A DNA stretch of 5,373 nt from Holophagaceae bacterium (GCA_025353305.1 JANXQX010000062.1:1-5373); one strand, 5' to 3'. Counted from the first letter of the stretch, positions 1-5,300 are shown. Translations and numbers: made by a program. Notes: a model not told the origin generated them from the letters alone.

Positions 1-615
1 CCGCTCGCCCGCCAGGATGCGGGCCTGATCGCGCTCATTGGTGAAACTGATTCGGCCCACAGCCACATGTACCTTGACGCTTTGATCAGAATCCACAGTC
101 ACCGTGACATTGGCCTTGCCATCCAGGACTGCGGTGCCAGAAGGTGTGTCGATACGGATTCGGCCTTCGCTCTCGGAACCATAATTCACGCACAAGCTGC
201 CACGGTCCAGGCGGAGCAGCACTTGGCGGGAACCGTCCTTTTCCGCAAAAAGGGCGGCGATGGTGAAGTGCGTATTGCGGCCAAATGCCACCCGGGTGCC
301 ATCTCCCAGTTGCAGGACGCCACGACCGCGGCTATCTACCACATCGCCTTCAGCGATTGGCGTGCCGCGAGACAGGGTTTCATCCACATCGCCTTTGCGG
401 ATGCGGATATCGCCTTCCAGTACCTTCACCGACGCATAGCGATACGGCGCTTCGCCCTGATAAATCAGTTCATCCCCTTCCTGTGCCACCGAGGTGGCCC
501 CATGGGCTGGAGTGCATACGGCTAACGGTGCCGCTACAACGAGAAGAGCGGACAGCAAGGACGGAGAAAAGGGAAGCCGGAGGCTCCAAGATTGATGGGT
601 GCGTTGGGTGGACAT
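1..615 (-). CDS. FecR-domain exported protein (C-terminus beyond the window)
   Basis: This is an open frame of 205 codons with no stop, running off the left edge, so the C-terminus is missing. Residues 1-40 look like a Sec signal peptide: a basic start, a hydrophobic stretch at about 18-33, and a likely cleavage near AHGA at 37-40. Residues about 58-195 read like a FecR domain, with a beta-rich pattern: YRYASVKVLEGDIRIRKGD, then a 'plunge' segment TPIAEGDVVDSRGRG, then LQLGDGTRVAFGRNTHFTI. Later comes RIDTPSGTAVLDGKANVTV. Such domains are known from FecR sigma regulators and from many exported proteins with an N-terminal signal peptide. There is no N-terminal cytoplasmic region or anti-sigma domain here, so a structural or surface role is more likely than iron signalling. 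The start is fixed by AGGAGG (623-628) seven bases upstream. Cys34 follows LAV, a poor lipobox, so I do not call it a lipoprotein. A sigma-54-like promoter lies upstream. The domain call is by pattern recognition only. Confidence 0.8.
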   Translation of the reverse strand, partial: MSTQRTHQSWSLRLPFSPSLLSALLVVAAPLAVCTPAHGATSVAQEGDELIYQGEAPYRYASVKVLEGDIRIRKGDVDETLSRGTPIAEGDVVDSRGRGVLQLGDGTRVAFGRNTHFTIAALFAEKDGSRQVLLRLDRGSLCVNYGSESEGRIRIDTPSGTAVLDGKANVTVTVDSDQSVKVHVAVGRISFTNERDQARILAGER

Positions 616-622
616 GGCTCAT

Positions 623-628
623 CCTCCT
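623..628 (-). promoter_or_regulatory. Ribosome binding site of the FecR-domain gene
   Basis: On the minus strand AGGAGG stands seven bases before the ATG at 615. It is a perfect anti-16S match. It selects this ATG over the out-of-frame ATG seven bases further upstream (620-622). Confidence 0.8.
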
Positions 629-682
629 ATGGATTTGGATGCCGCAAGCAGTATGAAAGCTTCCTTGCAGTCCGATGGTAAA

Positions 683-698
683 TGCGAGGGCCGTGCCA
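683..698 (-). promoter_or_regulatory. Candidate sigma-54 (-24/-12) promoter of the FecR-domain gene
   Basis: On the minus strand this reads TGGCACG, four bases, then TCGCA. The sigma-54 consensus is TGGCACG-N4-TTGCW. All seven -24 bases match, the -12 box has one mismatch, and the GG-N10-GC spacing is exact. Transcription would begin near 672, giving a leader of about 57 nt with the AGGAGG site. Sigma-54 promoters need an enhancer-binding AAA+ activator, and one of that family is encoded at 2800-4179. Looser GG-N10-GC matches also occur inside genes in this window, so a chance match is possible. Confidence 0.55.
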
Positions 699-728
699 TT
701 TCGCCTCAGCCTGAGGCCGAGATAGAGG

Positions 729-858
729 CTCCAGCTCCGCGAACGCAGTGAGTGGGAGGGCTCCCGGCGCCCGATAGCTGGAGGGGCCGTAACCCCTTCG
801 ACTTTGCTCAGAGCACCACCCATCGCGTCGGCCTGCGGCCGACATAAGGGGCCGTAAC
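729..858. repeat. Hairpin- and repeat-rich intergenic segment
   Basis: The gap between the two exported-protein genes (616-897) has no convincing gene but is dense in small repeats. CTCCAGCT (729-736) is matched by its inverse AGCTGGAG (776-783). GTCGGCC (827-833) is matched by GGCCGAC (837-843) around a three-base loop. The 12-base sequence AGGGGCCGTAAC occurs twice in direct orientation (782-793 and 847-858). GCCTCAG/CTGAGGC forms a further near-palindrome around 703-717. The mix of inverted and direct repeats resembles dispersed intergenic repeat families, but dispersal cannot be shown from one window. Confidence 0.55.
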
Positions 859-899
859 GTCTTGGCCAGAAAAGTGCTGGCCAAGGCGCAACGGCCCCT
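847..899 (-). terminator. Nested hairpin at the end of the exported-protein gene
   Basis: Outer arms AGGGGCCGT (847-855) and ACGGCCCCT (891-899) form a 9-bp stem. Inner arms CTTGGCCA (861-868) and TGGCCAAG (878-885) form an 8-bp stem. They are separated by a 5/5 internal loop and closed by a 9-base loop. The stop codon of the minus-strand gene (898-900) is part of the outer stem. No U-run follows on the minus strand, so it is not a classical intrinsic terminator. It could still stop transcription or protect the 3' end of the mRNA. The structure itself is certain from the sequence; the terminator role is inferred. Confidence 0.45.
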
Positions 900-1623
900 A
901 ATTCTTGGGGAAAGGCAGCAGGGCTGTTCCTGACATCGGGCTCTCATCAGGCCGCGCCAGTTTTGCGAACTGCGGCAGCAGGGCCAGCCATGGCAGGGAC
1001 CACCGACGTGGCGCGCTGGAGGTACCACTGGTTGGATTTTCGAGCAGTTCCAGGTAGCCCGGGGTCATTCGCATATTGAAATCCTGGCCGATCGGCAAGG
1101 GCAGGAATACCACACGGGCTGTGGCGGGATGCACCACCGTGAGGAAATGTTCGCCATCATCAAGAATCCAAAGCAGACCGTTCAGTGCATTTCGGAAATC
1201 CTCACTCCCCCAAGGCAGGGCCTGAATCCCCTTGGCCAGAGGTGTACCGCTGGGGAAACGCCAGGACTCGTTTGTTGATTCCAAAGCAGTCAGATCCAGT
1301 GGAATACCCCTGTCGCGCCAGGCCCGCAGCGGTCTGCCCGGCAGGCCAAGACGCAGACGCCGTACGCCCTTGGCGCCCACGATCCTAAGGGTTCCATCGG
1401 CCGTGAGCTTCACTGTTACGGGGCCATCGCTTGGGGCTCCAAGTGCAATTGGATCTTGGGATCCGGCATCGACCAAGGCCCCGATATCGCTGCCGAGACC
1501 CGCCCGCCAGGAAAGGGCCGGAGCCGTTTCCCATGGCAGTGGCAACCGTGCCTGGGCAGGCAAGGGTGCCGCCAAGGCGGCAGCGAATGCCAGCCGCGCT
1601 AAATGGGGGGAGACCAGCCGCAC
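898..1623 (-). CDS. Exported protein of unknown function, downstream of tatD
   Basis: I do not recognise the family. The frame stays open far upstream inside tatD, but the best start is the GTG at 1621-1623. GGAGG (1628-1632) lies four bases before it, and it gives a 241-residue protein opening with a clean Sec signal peptide: a basic start, a hydrophobic stretch about 8-22, and AQA at 23-25 as cleavage site. The predicted mature part is about 216 residues, with an alternating hydrophobic pattern suggesting beta structure, for example LWILDDGEHFLTVVHP and ARVVFLPLPIG. It has no further obvious membrane segment, no Cys pairs and no catalytic motif I can name. The gene overlaps the end of tatD by 25 bases in another frame, which implies translation from the same mRNA. 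The sequence upstream of the GTG in this frame is Arg/Pro/Gly-rich and looks like an antisense-type shadow of tatD, so longer starts are unlikely. Confidence 0.72.
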   Translation of the reverse strand: MRLVSPHLARLAFAAALAAPLPAQARLPLPWETAPALSWRAGLGSDIGALVDAGSQDPIALGAPSDGPVTVKLTADGTLRIVGAKGVRRLRLGLPGRPLRAWRDRGIPLDLTALESTNESWRFPSGTPLAKGIQALPWGSEDFRNALNGLLWILDDGEHFLTVVHPATARVVFLPLPIGQDFNMRMTPGYLELLENPTSGTSSAPRRWSLPWLALLPQFAKLARPDESPMSGTALLPFPKN

Positions 1624-2378
1624 AGGGCCTCCAGATTCCGGGTGGTCAATTCTTCGATGCGGGCGCTGCTGGTGCCACGGAGTTGAGCCAGATGATCGGC
1701 TACGAACCGCACGAAGCCTGGCTCGTTGGTCTTCCCCCGGTGAGGCACTGGTGCGAGGTAGGGCGAGTCGGTTTCCACGAGAATGCGGTCTTCCGGCGCC
1801 CAGGCAGCCACGTCGCGGACGGCGTGGGCGTTCTTGAATGTGACGATGCCCGAAAAACTCAAATAGAAGCCCAGTTCCAGGGCGCCTTCGGCGAAGGCCA
1901 TGTCTTCGGAAAAACAATGGATGGTGCCGGAAACTTCCTCCGCGCCCTCCTCCCAGAGGATGCGCAAGGTGGCTTCGGGCGCGGATCGTGTGTGGATCAT
2001 GAGGGGTTTCCGAACACGCTTGGCCAATTGGATCTGTTCGCGGAAGGCCCGTTCCTGTTCTTCCCGGGGGCTCAGGTCATAGTGCCAATCCAGCCCCGTC
2101 TCGCCAATGAAACGGACATTCGGGTCCTTCGCCATGGACTCAAGTTCTGCTGCCGTTTGCGCATTCCAGGATTTGGCCTCGTGGGGATGGACGCCAAGGC
2201 TGGCCTGGATGCGAGGCGTCTCCCGGGCCAAAGCCAGGACCGCGTGGCTGTCTTCCCGGTCCGTGCCCACAGCGATGAAGCCCGTCACACCTGCTGCCAA
2301 AGCCCGTTCCAAGGTGGCTTTCACCTGAGCCTGGGCCAAGTGGCTTCCGGTCAAATGGCAATGTGCATCAACGAGCAT
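1599..2378 (-). CDS. tatD: TatD family metal-dependent hydrolase / DNase
   Basis: The 259-residue protein has the usual length and motifs of the TatD family, which adopts a TIM-barrel fold. It begins MLVDAHCHL, giving the metal-binding HxH (His6, His8). It continues with LGVHPHEA (61-68), FIGETGLDWHYD (90-101, metal ligand Glu93), KPLMIHTRSA (124-133, His129), GTIHCFS (151-157, His154) and the near-C-terminal VETDSPYLAP (201-210, catalytic Asp204). Family members are Mg-dependent 3'-5' exonucleases or D-aminoacyl-tRNA deacylase-like hydrolases in the cytoplasm. Despite the name they are not needed for Tat export. All expected ligands are present, so the enzyme should be active. The exact paralogue (TatD, YcfH or YjjV type) cannot be told apart here. 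The start is firm because the motif begins at residue 4, yet the upstream Shine-Dalgarno is weak (only CAGG). Only two bases separate the ATG from an inverted-repeat element. Confidence 0.93.
   Translation of the reverse strand: MLVDAHCHLTGSHLAQAQVKATLERALAAGVTGFIAVGTDREDSHAVLALARETPRIQASLGVHPHEAKSWNAQTAAELESMAKDPNVRFIGETGLDWHYDLSPREEQERAFREQIQLAKRVRKPLMIHTRSAPEATLRILWEEGAEEVSGTIHCFSEDMAFAEGALELGFYLSFSGIVTFKNAHAVRDVAAWAPEDRILVETDSPYLAPVPHRGKTNEPGFVRFVADHLAQLRGTSSARIEELTTRNLEALCGWSPPI
1628..1632 (-). promoter_or_regulatory. Ribosome binding site deciding the GTG start at 1623
   Basis: GGAGG on the minus strand lies four bases before the GTG, inside the last codons of tatD. It is the main reason to choose the 241-residue form over longer readings. 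The spacing is slightly short but acceptable. Confidence 0.6.
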
Positions 2379-2380
2379 TT

Positions 2381-2412
2381 AAGAGCCTGTTTCAGAATGG
2401 GGCGGGGTCGCG
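2381..2412 (+). repeat. Left terminal inverted repeat
   Basis: This is the left arm of the inverted-repeat pair. It begins two bases beyond the tatD start codon, so on the minus strand it forms the immediate leader of tatD. The only Shine-Dalgarno-like bases for tatD (CAGG, eight bases before the ATG) lie inside it. Confidence 0.8.
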
Positions 2413-2733
2413 CGGGGCGCACCGGGCGAGCGAGACCAGGAAGGCGAGGTTCCAGCGTAGAAATCTACGTGAGCAGAGCCTGACGCAGGATCGAGAAGCC
2501 CGCCGCCCCCGCCCGGGGGCCCGTGTCCGCGGCTTTGCCGCGGGAGAAGGCCGCGGTGCGGCGTTCGATACATGGGAGGGTTGAGGCCAGCATCCACGCC
2601 CAGCGGAACGCGGTGCGTCCCGCCCGCCCTTGCGGGCTCACAGGGCCTGGACATCGCGGCGTCACGGACCTTGCGCACATGACATATATGCCCGGCGGTC
2701 CATTCCTTGCGCTGCATCGCGGCTGACCTCCAA

Positions 2734-2765
2734 CGCGGCCCCGTCCCATTTTGAAACAGGCTCTT
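2734..2765 (-). repeat. Right terminal inverted repeat
   Basis: This is the right arm of the pair, 29/32 identical to the left arm when inverted. It ends 34 bases before the ATG of the response-regulator gene. Any promoter for that gene must overlap this arm or lie inside the element. Confidence 0.8.
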
Positions 2766-2799
2766 GGGAATTGTCCCACAGGCTCAGCTAACCTGAAGT

Positions 2800-4179
2800 A
2801 TGCCTCAGCCCCAAACGATCCTCATCGTGGATGACGAGCCCGGTATCCGCCGCAGCTTGGGCGAGACCTTGAACGATGAACACTACGCGGTCTTGAAGGC
2901 AGAGCGTGGCGAGCAGGCGCTCGAACTGCTTCAGAATCCCGATAGCGAAGGCATCCACCTCATGCTGTTGGATGTCTGGCTGCCGGGCATTGACGGACTG
3001 GAGACGCTTAAGCAGGCGAAGGTTCTGCGACCCGATCTCCCGGTGGTGATGATCAGCGGCCACGGCAATATTGATACGGCCATGCAGGCCACCAAGCTCG
3101 GGGCCTTCGATTTCATCGAGAAGCCCATCGATCTCGATAGGCTCTTGCTGGTTGTGGGCAATGCCCTCAAACAATCGCAGCTCGTGTACGAAAACCTCCG
3201 GCTCATCCAGGAAGTCGAAGGCGAGCGGTTCTTCCAAACCGAAAGCGCGGCCATGAAACGGCTGATGGCCGATCTCAAGCTGGTGGCGCCCACGGAAGGC
3301 CGGGTGCTCATCACGGGTGAAAACGGGAGCGGCAAGGAAGAGATCGCCAGGCTGCTGCACAAAGGAAGCGCCCGCCGGGAACACCCCTTCGTGGAAGTGA
3401 ACTGCGCGGCGATCCCCGAGGAACTCATCGAAAGCGAACTCTTCGGCCACATGAAGGGCGCCTTCACCGGCGCGACCCGGGACCATCGCGGCAAATTCCG
3501 CGAGGCGGACGGGGGAACACTCTTCCTCGATGAAGTGGGCGACATGTCCATGAAGACCCAGGCCAAGGTTCTCAGGGCCTTGCAGGAGGGCCGCATCGAG
3601 CCCGTGGGCGGCGGCGGGGCGCTGGCGGTGGACGTGCGCGTCATCGCGGCCACCAACAAGGATCTCGCCGAGGAAATCAAGGCGGGGCGTTTTCGCGAGG
3701 ATCTCTATTTCCGTCTGGCCGTGGTGCCGCTTCGCGTGCCGCCATTGCGGGAGCGCTTGGACGAACTCATCACCCTCGCCGAGGCATTCATCGCCCGCAT
3801 TTCCCGGAGCTATGGCCGCACGGCCAAGCGCCTGGCGCCCGACGCCAAGGACATCCTGCTGTACCATGATTGGCCGGGCAATGTCCGGGAGCTGAAGAAT
3901 CTCATGGAGCGCGCGGTGATCCTGAGCCGGGGCGCGGACATCACGGCTCGCGATCTGGGCCCGCTGGCGTCGCGCCACATCGCGGAACCGGATCCTTTTT
4001 CCTTCCCTTCCTTCTCCAGCCTTCGCGAAGCGCGCGACTGGTTCGAAGGGATCTATATCCAGCGCGAAATCAAGACACAGAACGGCAACATGACGCGGGT
4101 GGCCGATGTGCTGGGCCTGGACCGCTCCAACCTGTATAAACGGCTCAAGACCCTGGGCATCGAGTCGAGGGAGACGTGA
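2800..4179 (+). CDS. Sigma-54-dependent response regulator, NtrX/NtrC type
   Basis: This 459-residue protein has the full three-domain layout. The receiver domain (about 6-124) has Asp11/Asp12, phospho-acceptor Asp58 (LLDVWLPG), Ser86 and Lys108. The AAA+ domain (about 142-376) has Walker A GENGSGKE (173-180), the sigma-54 contact loop GAFTGA (220-225), Walker B LFLDEVGD (241-248), arginine-finger region GRFREDLYFRL (296-306) and sensor II WPGNVREL (358-365). A Fis-type HTH lies at about 427-455 (NMTRVADVLGLDRSNLYKRLKTLGI). When phosphorylated, such proteins bind upstream and hydrolyse ATP to open sigma-54 promoters. The tail, with LREARDWFEGIYI before the HTH, resembles NtrX, but I give no symbol because the partner kinase is not in the window. 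Nothing essential is missing. The start is fixed by MPQPQTILIVDDEPG, although no good Shine-Dalgarno precedes it. It overlaps the next gene by four bases. Confidence 0.93.
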   Translation: MPQPQTILIVDDEPGIRRSLGETLNDEHYAVLKAERGEQALELLQNPDSEGIHLMLLDVWLPGIDGLETLKQAKVLRPDLPVVMISGHGNIDTAMQATKLGAFDFIEKPIDLDRLLLVVGNALKQSQLVYENLRLIQEVEGERFFQTESAAMKRLMADLKLVAPTEGRVLITGENGSGKEEIARLLHKGSARREHPFVEVNCAAIPEELIESELFGHMKGAFTGATRDHRGKFREADGGTLFLDEVGDMSMKTQAKVLRALQEGRIEPVGGGGALAVDVRVIAATNKDLAEEIKAGRFREDLYFRLAVVPLRVPPLRERLDELITLAEAFIARISRSYGRTAKRLAPDAKDILLYHDWPGNVRELKNLMERAVILSRGADITARDLGPLASRHIAEPDPFSFPSFSSLREARDWFEGIYIQREIKTQNGNMTRVADVLGLDRSNLYKRLKTLGIESRET

Positions 4180-4619
4180 CCCGCAAATGGTTCAAGATCG
4201 GCGAAGCCGCCAGGCTCATCGGCGTCGGCCCCAAAGAATTGCGCTATTGGGAAACTCAGATCCCGGAGATCAAGCCCCGGCGATCGAAGGGCAATCTGCG
4301 CTATTACCACGTGGACGAATTGCCCCGCCTGCACCGCATCCACGGTTGGATCTCGGAAGGCCTTACCGTATCGGATTGCCGGGAACTGCTGCTTACCGGC
4401 CATCTGGCGAGGGGGCTTCATGAAGCCTTGGGGCTCGATCCACCTGATGTGCAAGGGCCGACGCCCAGGAAATCTGGGGTGGCAAAGTCAGCCAGGTCAC
4501 AGGAGCAATCATCGGCGTCCATTCCAACCGCTGCGCCGAACGAAAGCCTGGAGGCCATCGCCACTGCGTTGAGGCAGTTGCATCAGCGGCTTTGCGTTTT
4601 GCCGGATTTCTCAGCCTAA
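4176..4619 (+). CDS. MerR-type HTH transcriptional regulator
   Basis: This 147-residue protein has an N-terminal MerR winged-helix domain (about 5-72). WFKIGEAARLIGVGPKELRYWE is the HTH, and IKPRRSKGNLRYYHVDEL covers the wing and the start of the third helix. A low-complexity Ser/Pro/Lys linker (about 92-122) and a predicted short helix (123-141) follow. It lacks the long dimerisation coiled coil and the metal- or drug-binding domain of classical MerR proteins. It fits the short group with a truncated effector region often seen in Acidobacteriota and deltaproteobacteria, so no ligand can be named. The GTG start overlaps the stop of the preceding gene (GTGA) and has GAGG (4167-4170) five bases upstream. 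It is therefore probably translationally coupled to the response regulator. The stop codon touches a hairpin. Confidence 0.85.
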   Translation: MTRKWFKIGEAARLIGVGPKELRYWETQIPEIKPRRSKGNLRYYHVDELPRLHRIHGWISEGLTVSDCRELLLTGHLARGLHEALGLDPPDVQGPTPRKSGVAKSARSQEQSSASIPTAAPNESLEAIATALRQLHQRLCVLPDFSA

Positions 4620-4649
4620 AGGGCCGGATCCATGCGGATCAGGCCCTTT
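4618..4649. terminator. Hairpin between convergent genes, probable two-way terminator
   Basis: AAAGGGCC (4618-4625) pairs with GGCCCTTT (4642-4649). After one G/A mismatch a further 5-bp stem (4627-4631 with 4636-4640) is closed by the loop ATGC. It starts within the stop codon of the MerR-type gene and lies 23 bases beyond the end of the convergent small gene. The A- and T-ends of the stem give only a short U-run in each direction, so efficiency is uncertain. Confidence 0.65.
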
Positions 4650-4672
4650 GCAACAATCAAGCCCGGCGGGAT

Positions 4673-4918
4673 TCAGGACTTGGCAGGAGTCGCCGGGGCC
4701 ACAGGGGCCTTCAGCGTGGTCTTAGTATTGACAGGCTTTTTGGTCTTGCCGTGGCGATGGCCTCGATGCTTGACGGTCGGAGTTTTCGGAGCCTTCACGA
4801 TCGTGGTTGTTGAGGACTTCAGGGCTGAAGTCTGGGTGGGAACGCCCGCCACGAGGGCGGCGCCACAGAGAACAGAGCCTGCAAGCAGAAGAGCGAGGCG
4901 CTGAGTGAAGCTGGACAT
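4673..4918 (-). CDS. Small, very basic exported protein
   Basis: I do not recognise the family. It has 81 residues, with AAGGAG (4925-4930) six bases before the ATG, which strongly supports translation. Residues 1 to about 26 form a signal peptide (Arg7, then a hydrophobic run 8-26). The rest is low-complexity and probably unfolded: residues 27-81 contain about 12 Thr, 10 Lys, 7 Pro and a His/Arg/Gly patch (KHRGHRHGKTKK, 50-61). The whole protein has no Asp or Glu. KAP motifs recur at 42-44 and 70-72. The composition recalls exported Lys/Ala/Pro-rich small proteins such as acid-shock Asr, but there is no alignable match I could claim. A role binding anionic cell-wall, surface or nucleic-acid polymers is a guess from charge. 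Cys18 lacks a lipobox. It faces the MerR-type gene and shares the hairpin at 4618-4649. Confidence 0.7.
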   Translation of the reverse strand: MSSFTQRLALLLAGSVLCGAALVAGVPTQTSALKSSTTTIVKAPKTPTVKHRGHRHGKTKKPVNTKTTLKAPVAPATPAKS

Positions 4919-4924
4919 GAATTT

Positions 4925-4930
4925 CTCCTT
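4925..4930 (-). promoter_or_regulatory. Ribosome binding site of the small basic exported protein
   Basis: AAGGAG on the minus strand stands six bases before the ATG at 4918. This near-ideal site is the strongest evidence that the short frame is a real gene. Confidence 0.75.
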
Positions 4931-4973
4931 GCCGATGATCGGCGATGTGTGGGTTCAACCACGCAACAACTGA

Positions 4974-4989
4974 TTCACGCCCCGTGCCA
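4974..4989 (-). promoter_or_regulatory. Weak sigma-54-like site upstream of the small exported protein
   Basis: The minus strand has a perfect -24 box TGGCACG (4983-4989). The -12 box reads GTGAA instead of TTGCW, so the invariant GC is replaced by GA. The distance to the start codon (about 55 bases) would suit a promoter. The defective -12 box argues against function, so this is recorded only as a possibility. Confidence 0.2.
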
Positions 4990-5125
4990 ATTCCAGCGAA
5001 ACCAGCCTGGACAGCCTTTCCCAAAAAGGTTGAAGGCCCGCAAAAAAAGTGTTTTGCAACAAGGCCTGGCCCACCGTTTCAACATCCCACATCGTTTAAG
5101 ATTCCCTAGGTTTTACGATGCTTCC

Positions 5126-5154
5126 TTGACCCTTTGGCCCCCTGCCCCTAAAGT
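5126..5154 (+). promoter_or_regulatory. Sigma-70-type promoter of tRNA-Pro
   Basis: TTGACC (5126-5131, five of six -35 bases) and TAAAGT (5149-5154, four of six -10 bases) are separated by 17 bases. Transcription would start around 5161, a few bases before the mature tRNA 5' end. The upstream sequence 5041-5120 is comparatively A/T-rich and contains no gene. Confidence 0.6.
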
Positions 5155-5164
5155 AAAAGATTCA

Positions 5165-5241
5165 CGGCGCGTGGCGCAGCCTGGTAGCGCACACCCTTGG
5201 GGTGGGTGGGGTCGGAGGTTCGAATCCTCTCGCGCCGACCA
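5165..5241 (+). tRNA. tRNA-Pro, anticodon GGG
   Basis: A full 77-nt cloverleaf can be drawn. The acceptor stem is CGGCGCG (5165-5171) with CGCGCCG (5231-5237). The D stem is GCGC/GCGC (5174-5177, 5187-5190). The anticodon stem is CACCC/GGGTG (5192-5196, 5204-5208) with loop TTGGGGT and anticodon GGG at 5199-5201. The T stem is GGAGG/CCTCT around TTCGAAT (5219-5225). The discriminator is A5238 and CCA is encoded at 5239-5241. The C1-G72 first pair and A73 are typical of bacterial tRNA-Pro. GGG reads CCC and CCU codons. All stems pair, with one G-U in the T stem. Confidence 0.97.
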
Positions 5242-5250
5242 CAGAAGATT

Positions 5251-5284
5251 TCGGCTGAAGGGAGACCTCGGCCGATTTTTTTTT
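5251..5284 (+). terminator. Intrinsic terminator of tRNA-Pro
   Basis: TCGGCTGA (5251-5258) pairs with CTCGGCCGA-side bases (5268-5275), giving an 8-bp stem with one G-U. One A-C mismatch and a further G-C pair extend it. It is followed directly by nine T residues (5276-5284). It begins nine bases after the encoded CCA, so the tRNA is probably a single-gene transcript. Confidence 0.88.
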
Positions 5285-5300
5285 GCGCTCACCAGGGTTG

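Larger units (their letters stand above)
2381..2765. mobile_element. MITE-like element with 32-bp terminal inverted repeats
   Basis: The left end (2381-2412) and the reverse complement of the right end (2734-2765) match at 29 of 32 positions, both starting AAGAGCCTGTTTCA. The mismatches are at repeat positions 15, 22 and 28, and similarity fades after base 32. The 385-bp interior is very G+C-rich and has several short palindromes. It has no reading frame resembling a transposase; the frames on both strands are Arg/Pro/Gly-rich and unconvincing. This is the plan of a miniature inverted-repeat transposable element or a deletion derivative of an insertion sequence. No target-site duplication is visible: the flanks read CATTT on the left and GGGAA on the right. 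Either the duplication has decayed or the true ends differ by a few bases. It fills the gap between two divergent genes. I cannot assign it to an IS family. Confidence 0.7.

Noticed and set aside
286..301. TGGCACC-N4-TGGCA, sigma-54-like with GG-N10-GC spacing
   Set aside because: It lies inside the FecR coding sequence, has mismatches in both boxes and no downstream gene start. It shows how often loose matches arise by chance.
512..514. Lipobox cysteine (Cys34) in the FecR-domain protein
   Set aside because: The preceding residues LAV lack the small residue needed at -1, and a standard signal-peptidase I site follows shortly after.
470..823. 117-codon minus-strand frame covering the spacer and the start of the FecR-domain gene
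   Set aside because: It is out of frame with the FecR gene, has no good ribosome binding site, and its first part is a translation of the repeat-rich spacer.
1624..1917. Extended N-terminus of the exported protein starting at 1917
   Set aside because: The extra 98 residues are Arg/Pro/Gly-rich, overlap tatD in another frame and would bury the signal peptide. The GTG at 1623 with GGAGG is better.
1431..2483. 350-codon plus-strand frame
   Set aside because: It lies antisense to tatD and the exported-protein gene, which have clear family motifs, a signal peptide and ribosome binding sites. Its product has no recognisable domain. High-G+C shadow frame.
2379..2779. Minus-strand frames of 112 and 104 codons inside the inverted-repeat element
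   Set aside because: Low-complexity Arg/Pro/Gly products without a transposase motif or ribosome binding site; they stop or start inside the terminal repeats.
2788..3978. 396-codon minus-strand frame
   Set aside because: It is antisense to the response regulator, whose receiver and AAA+ motifs are all intact on the plus strand. Long antisense frames are expected from the third-position G+C bias.
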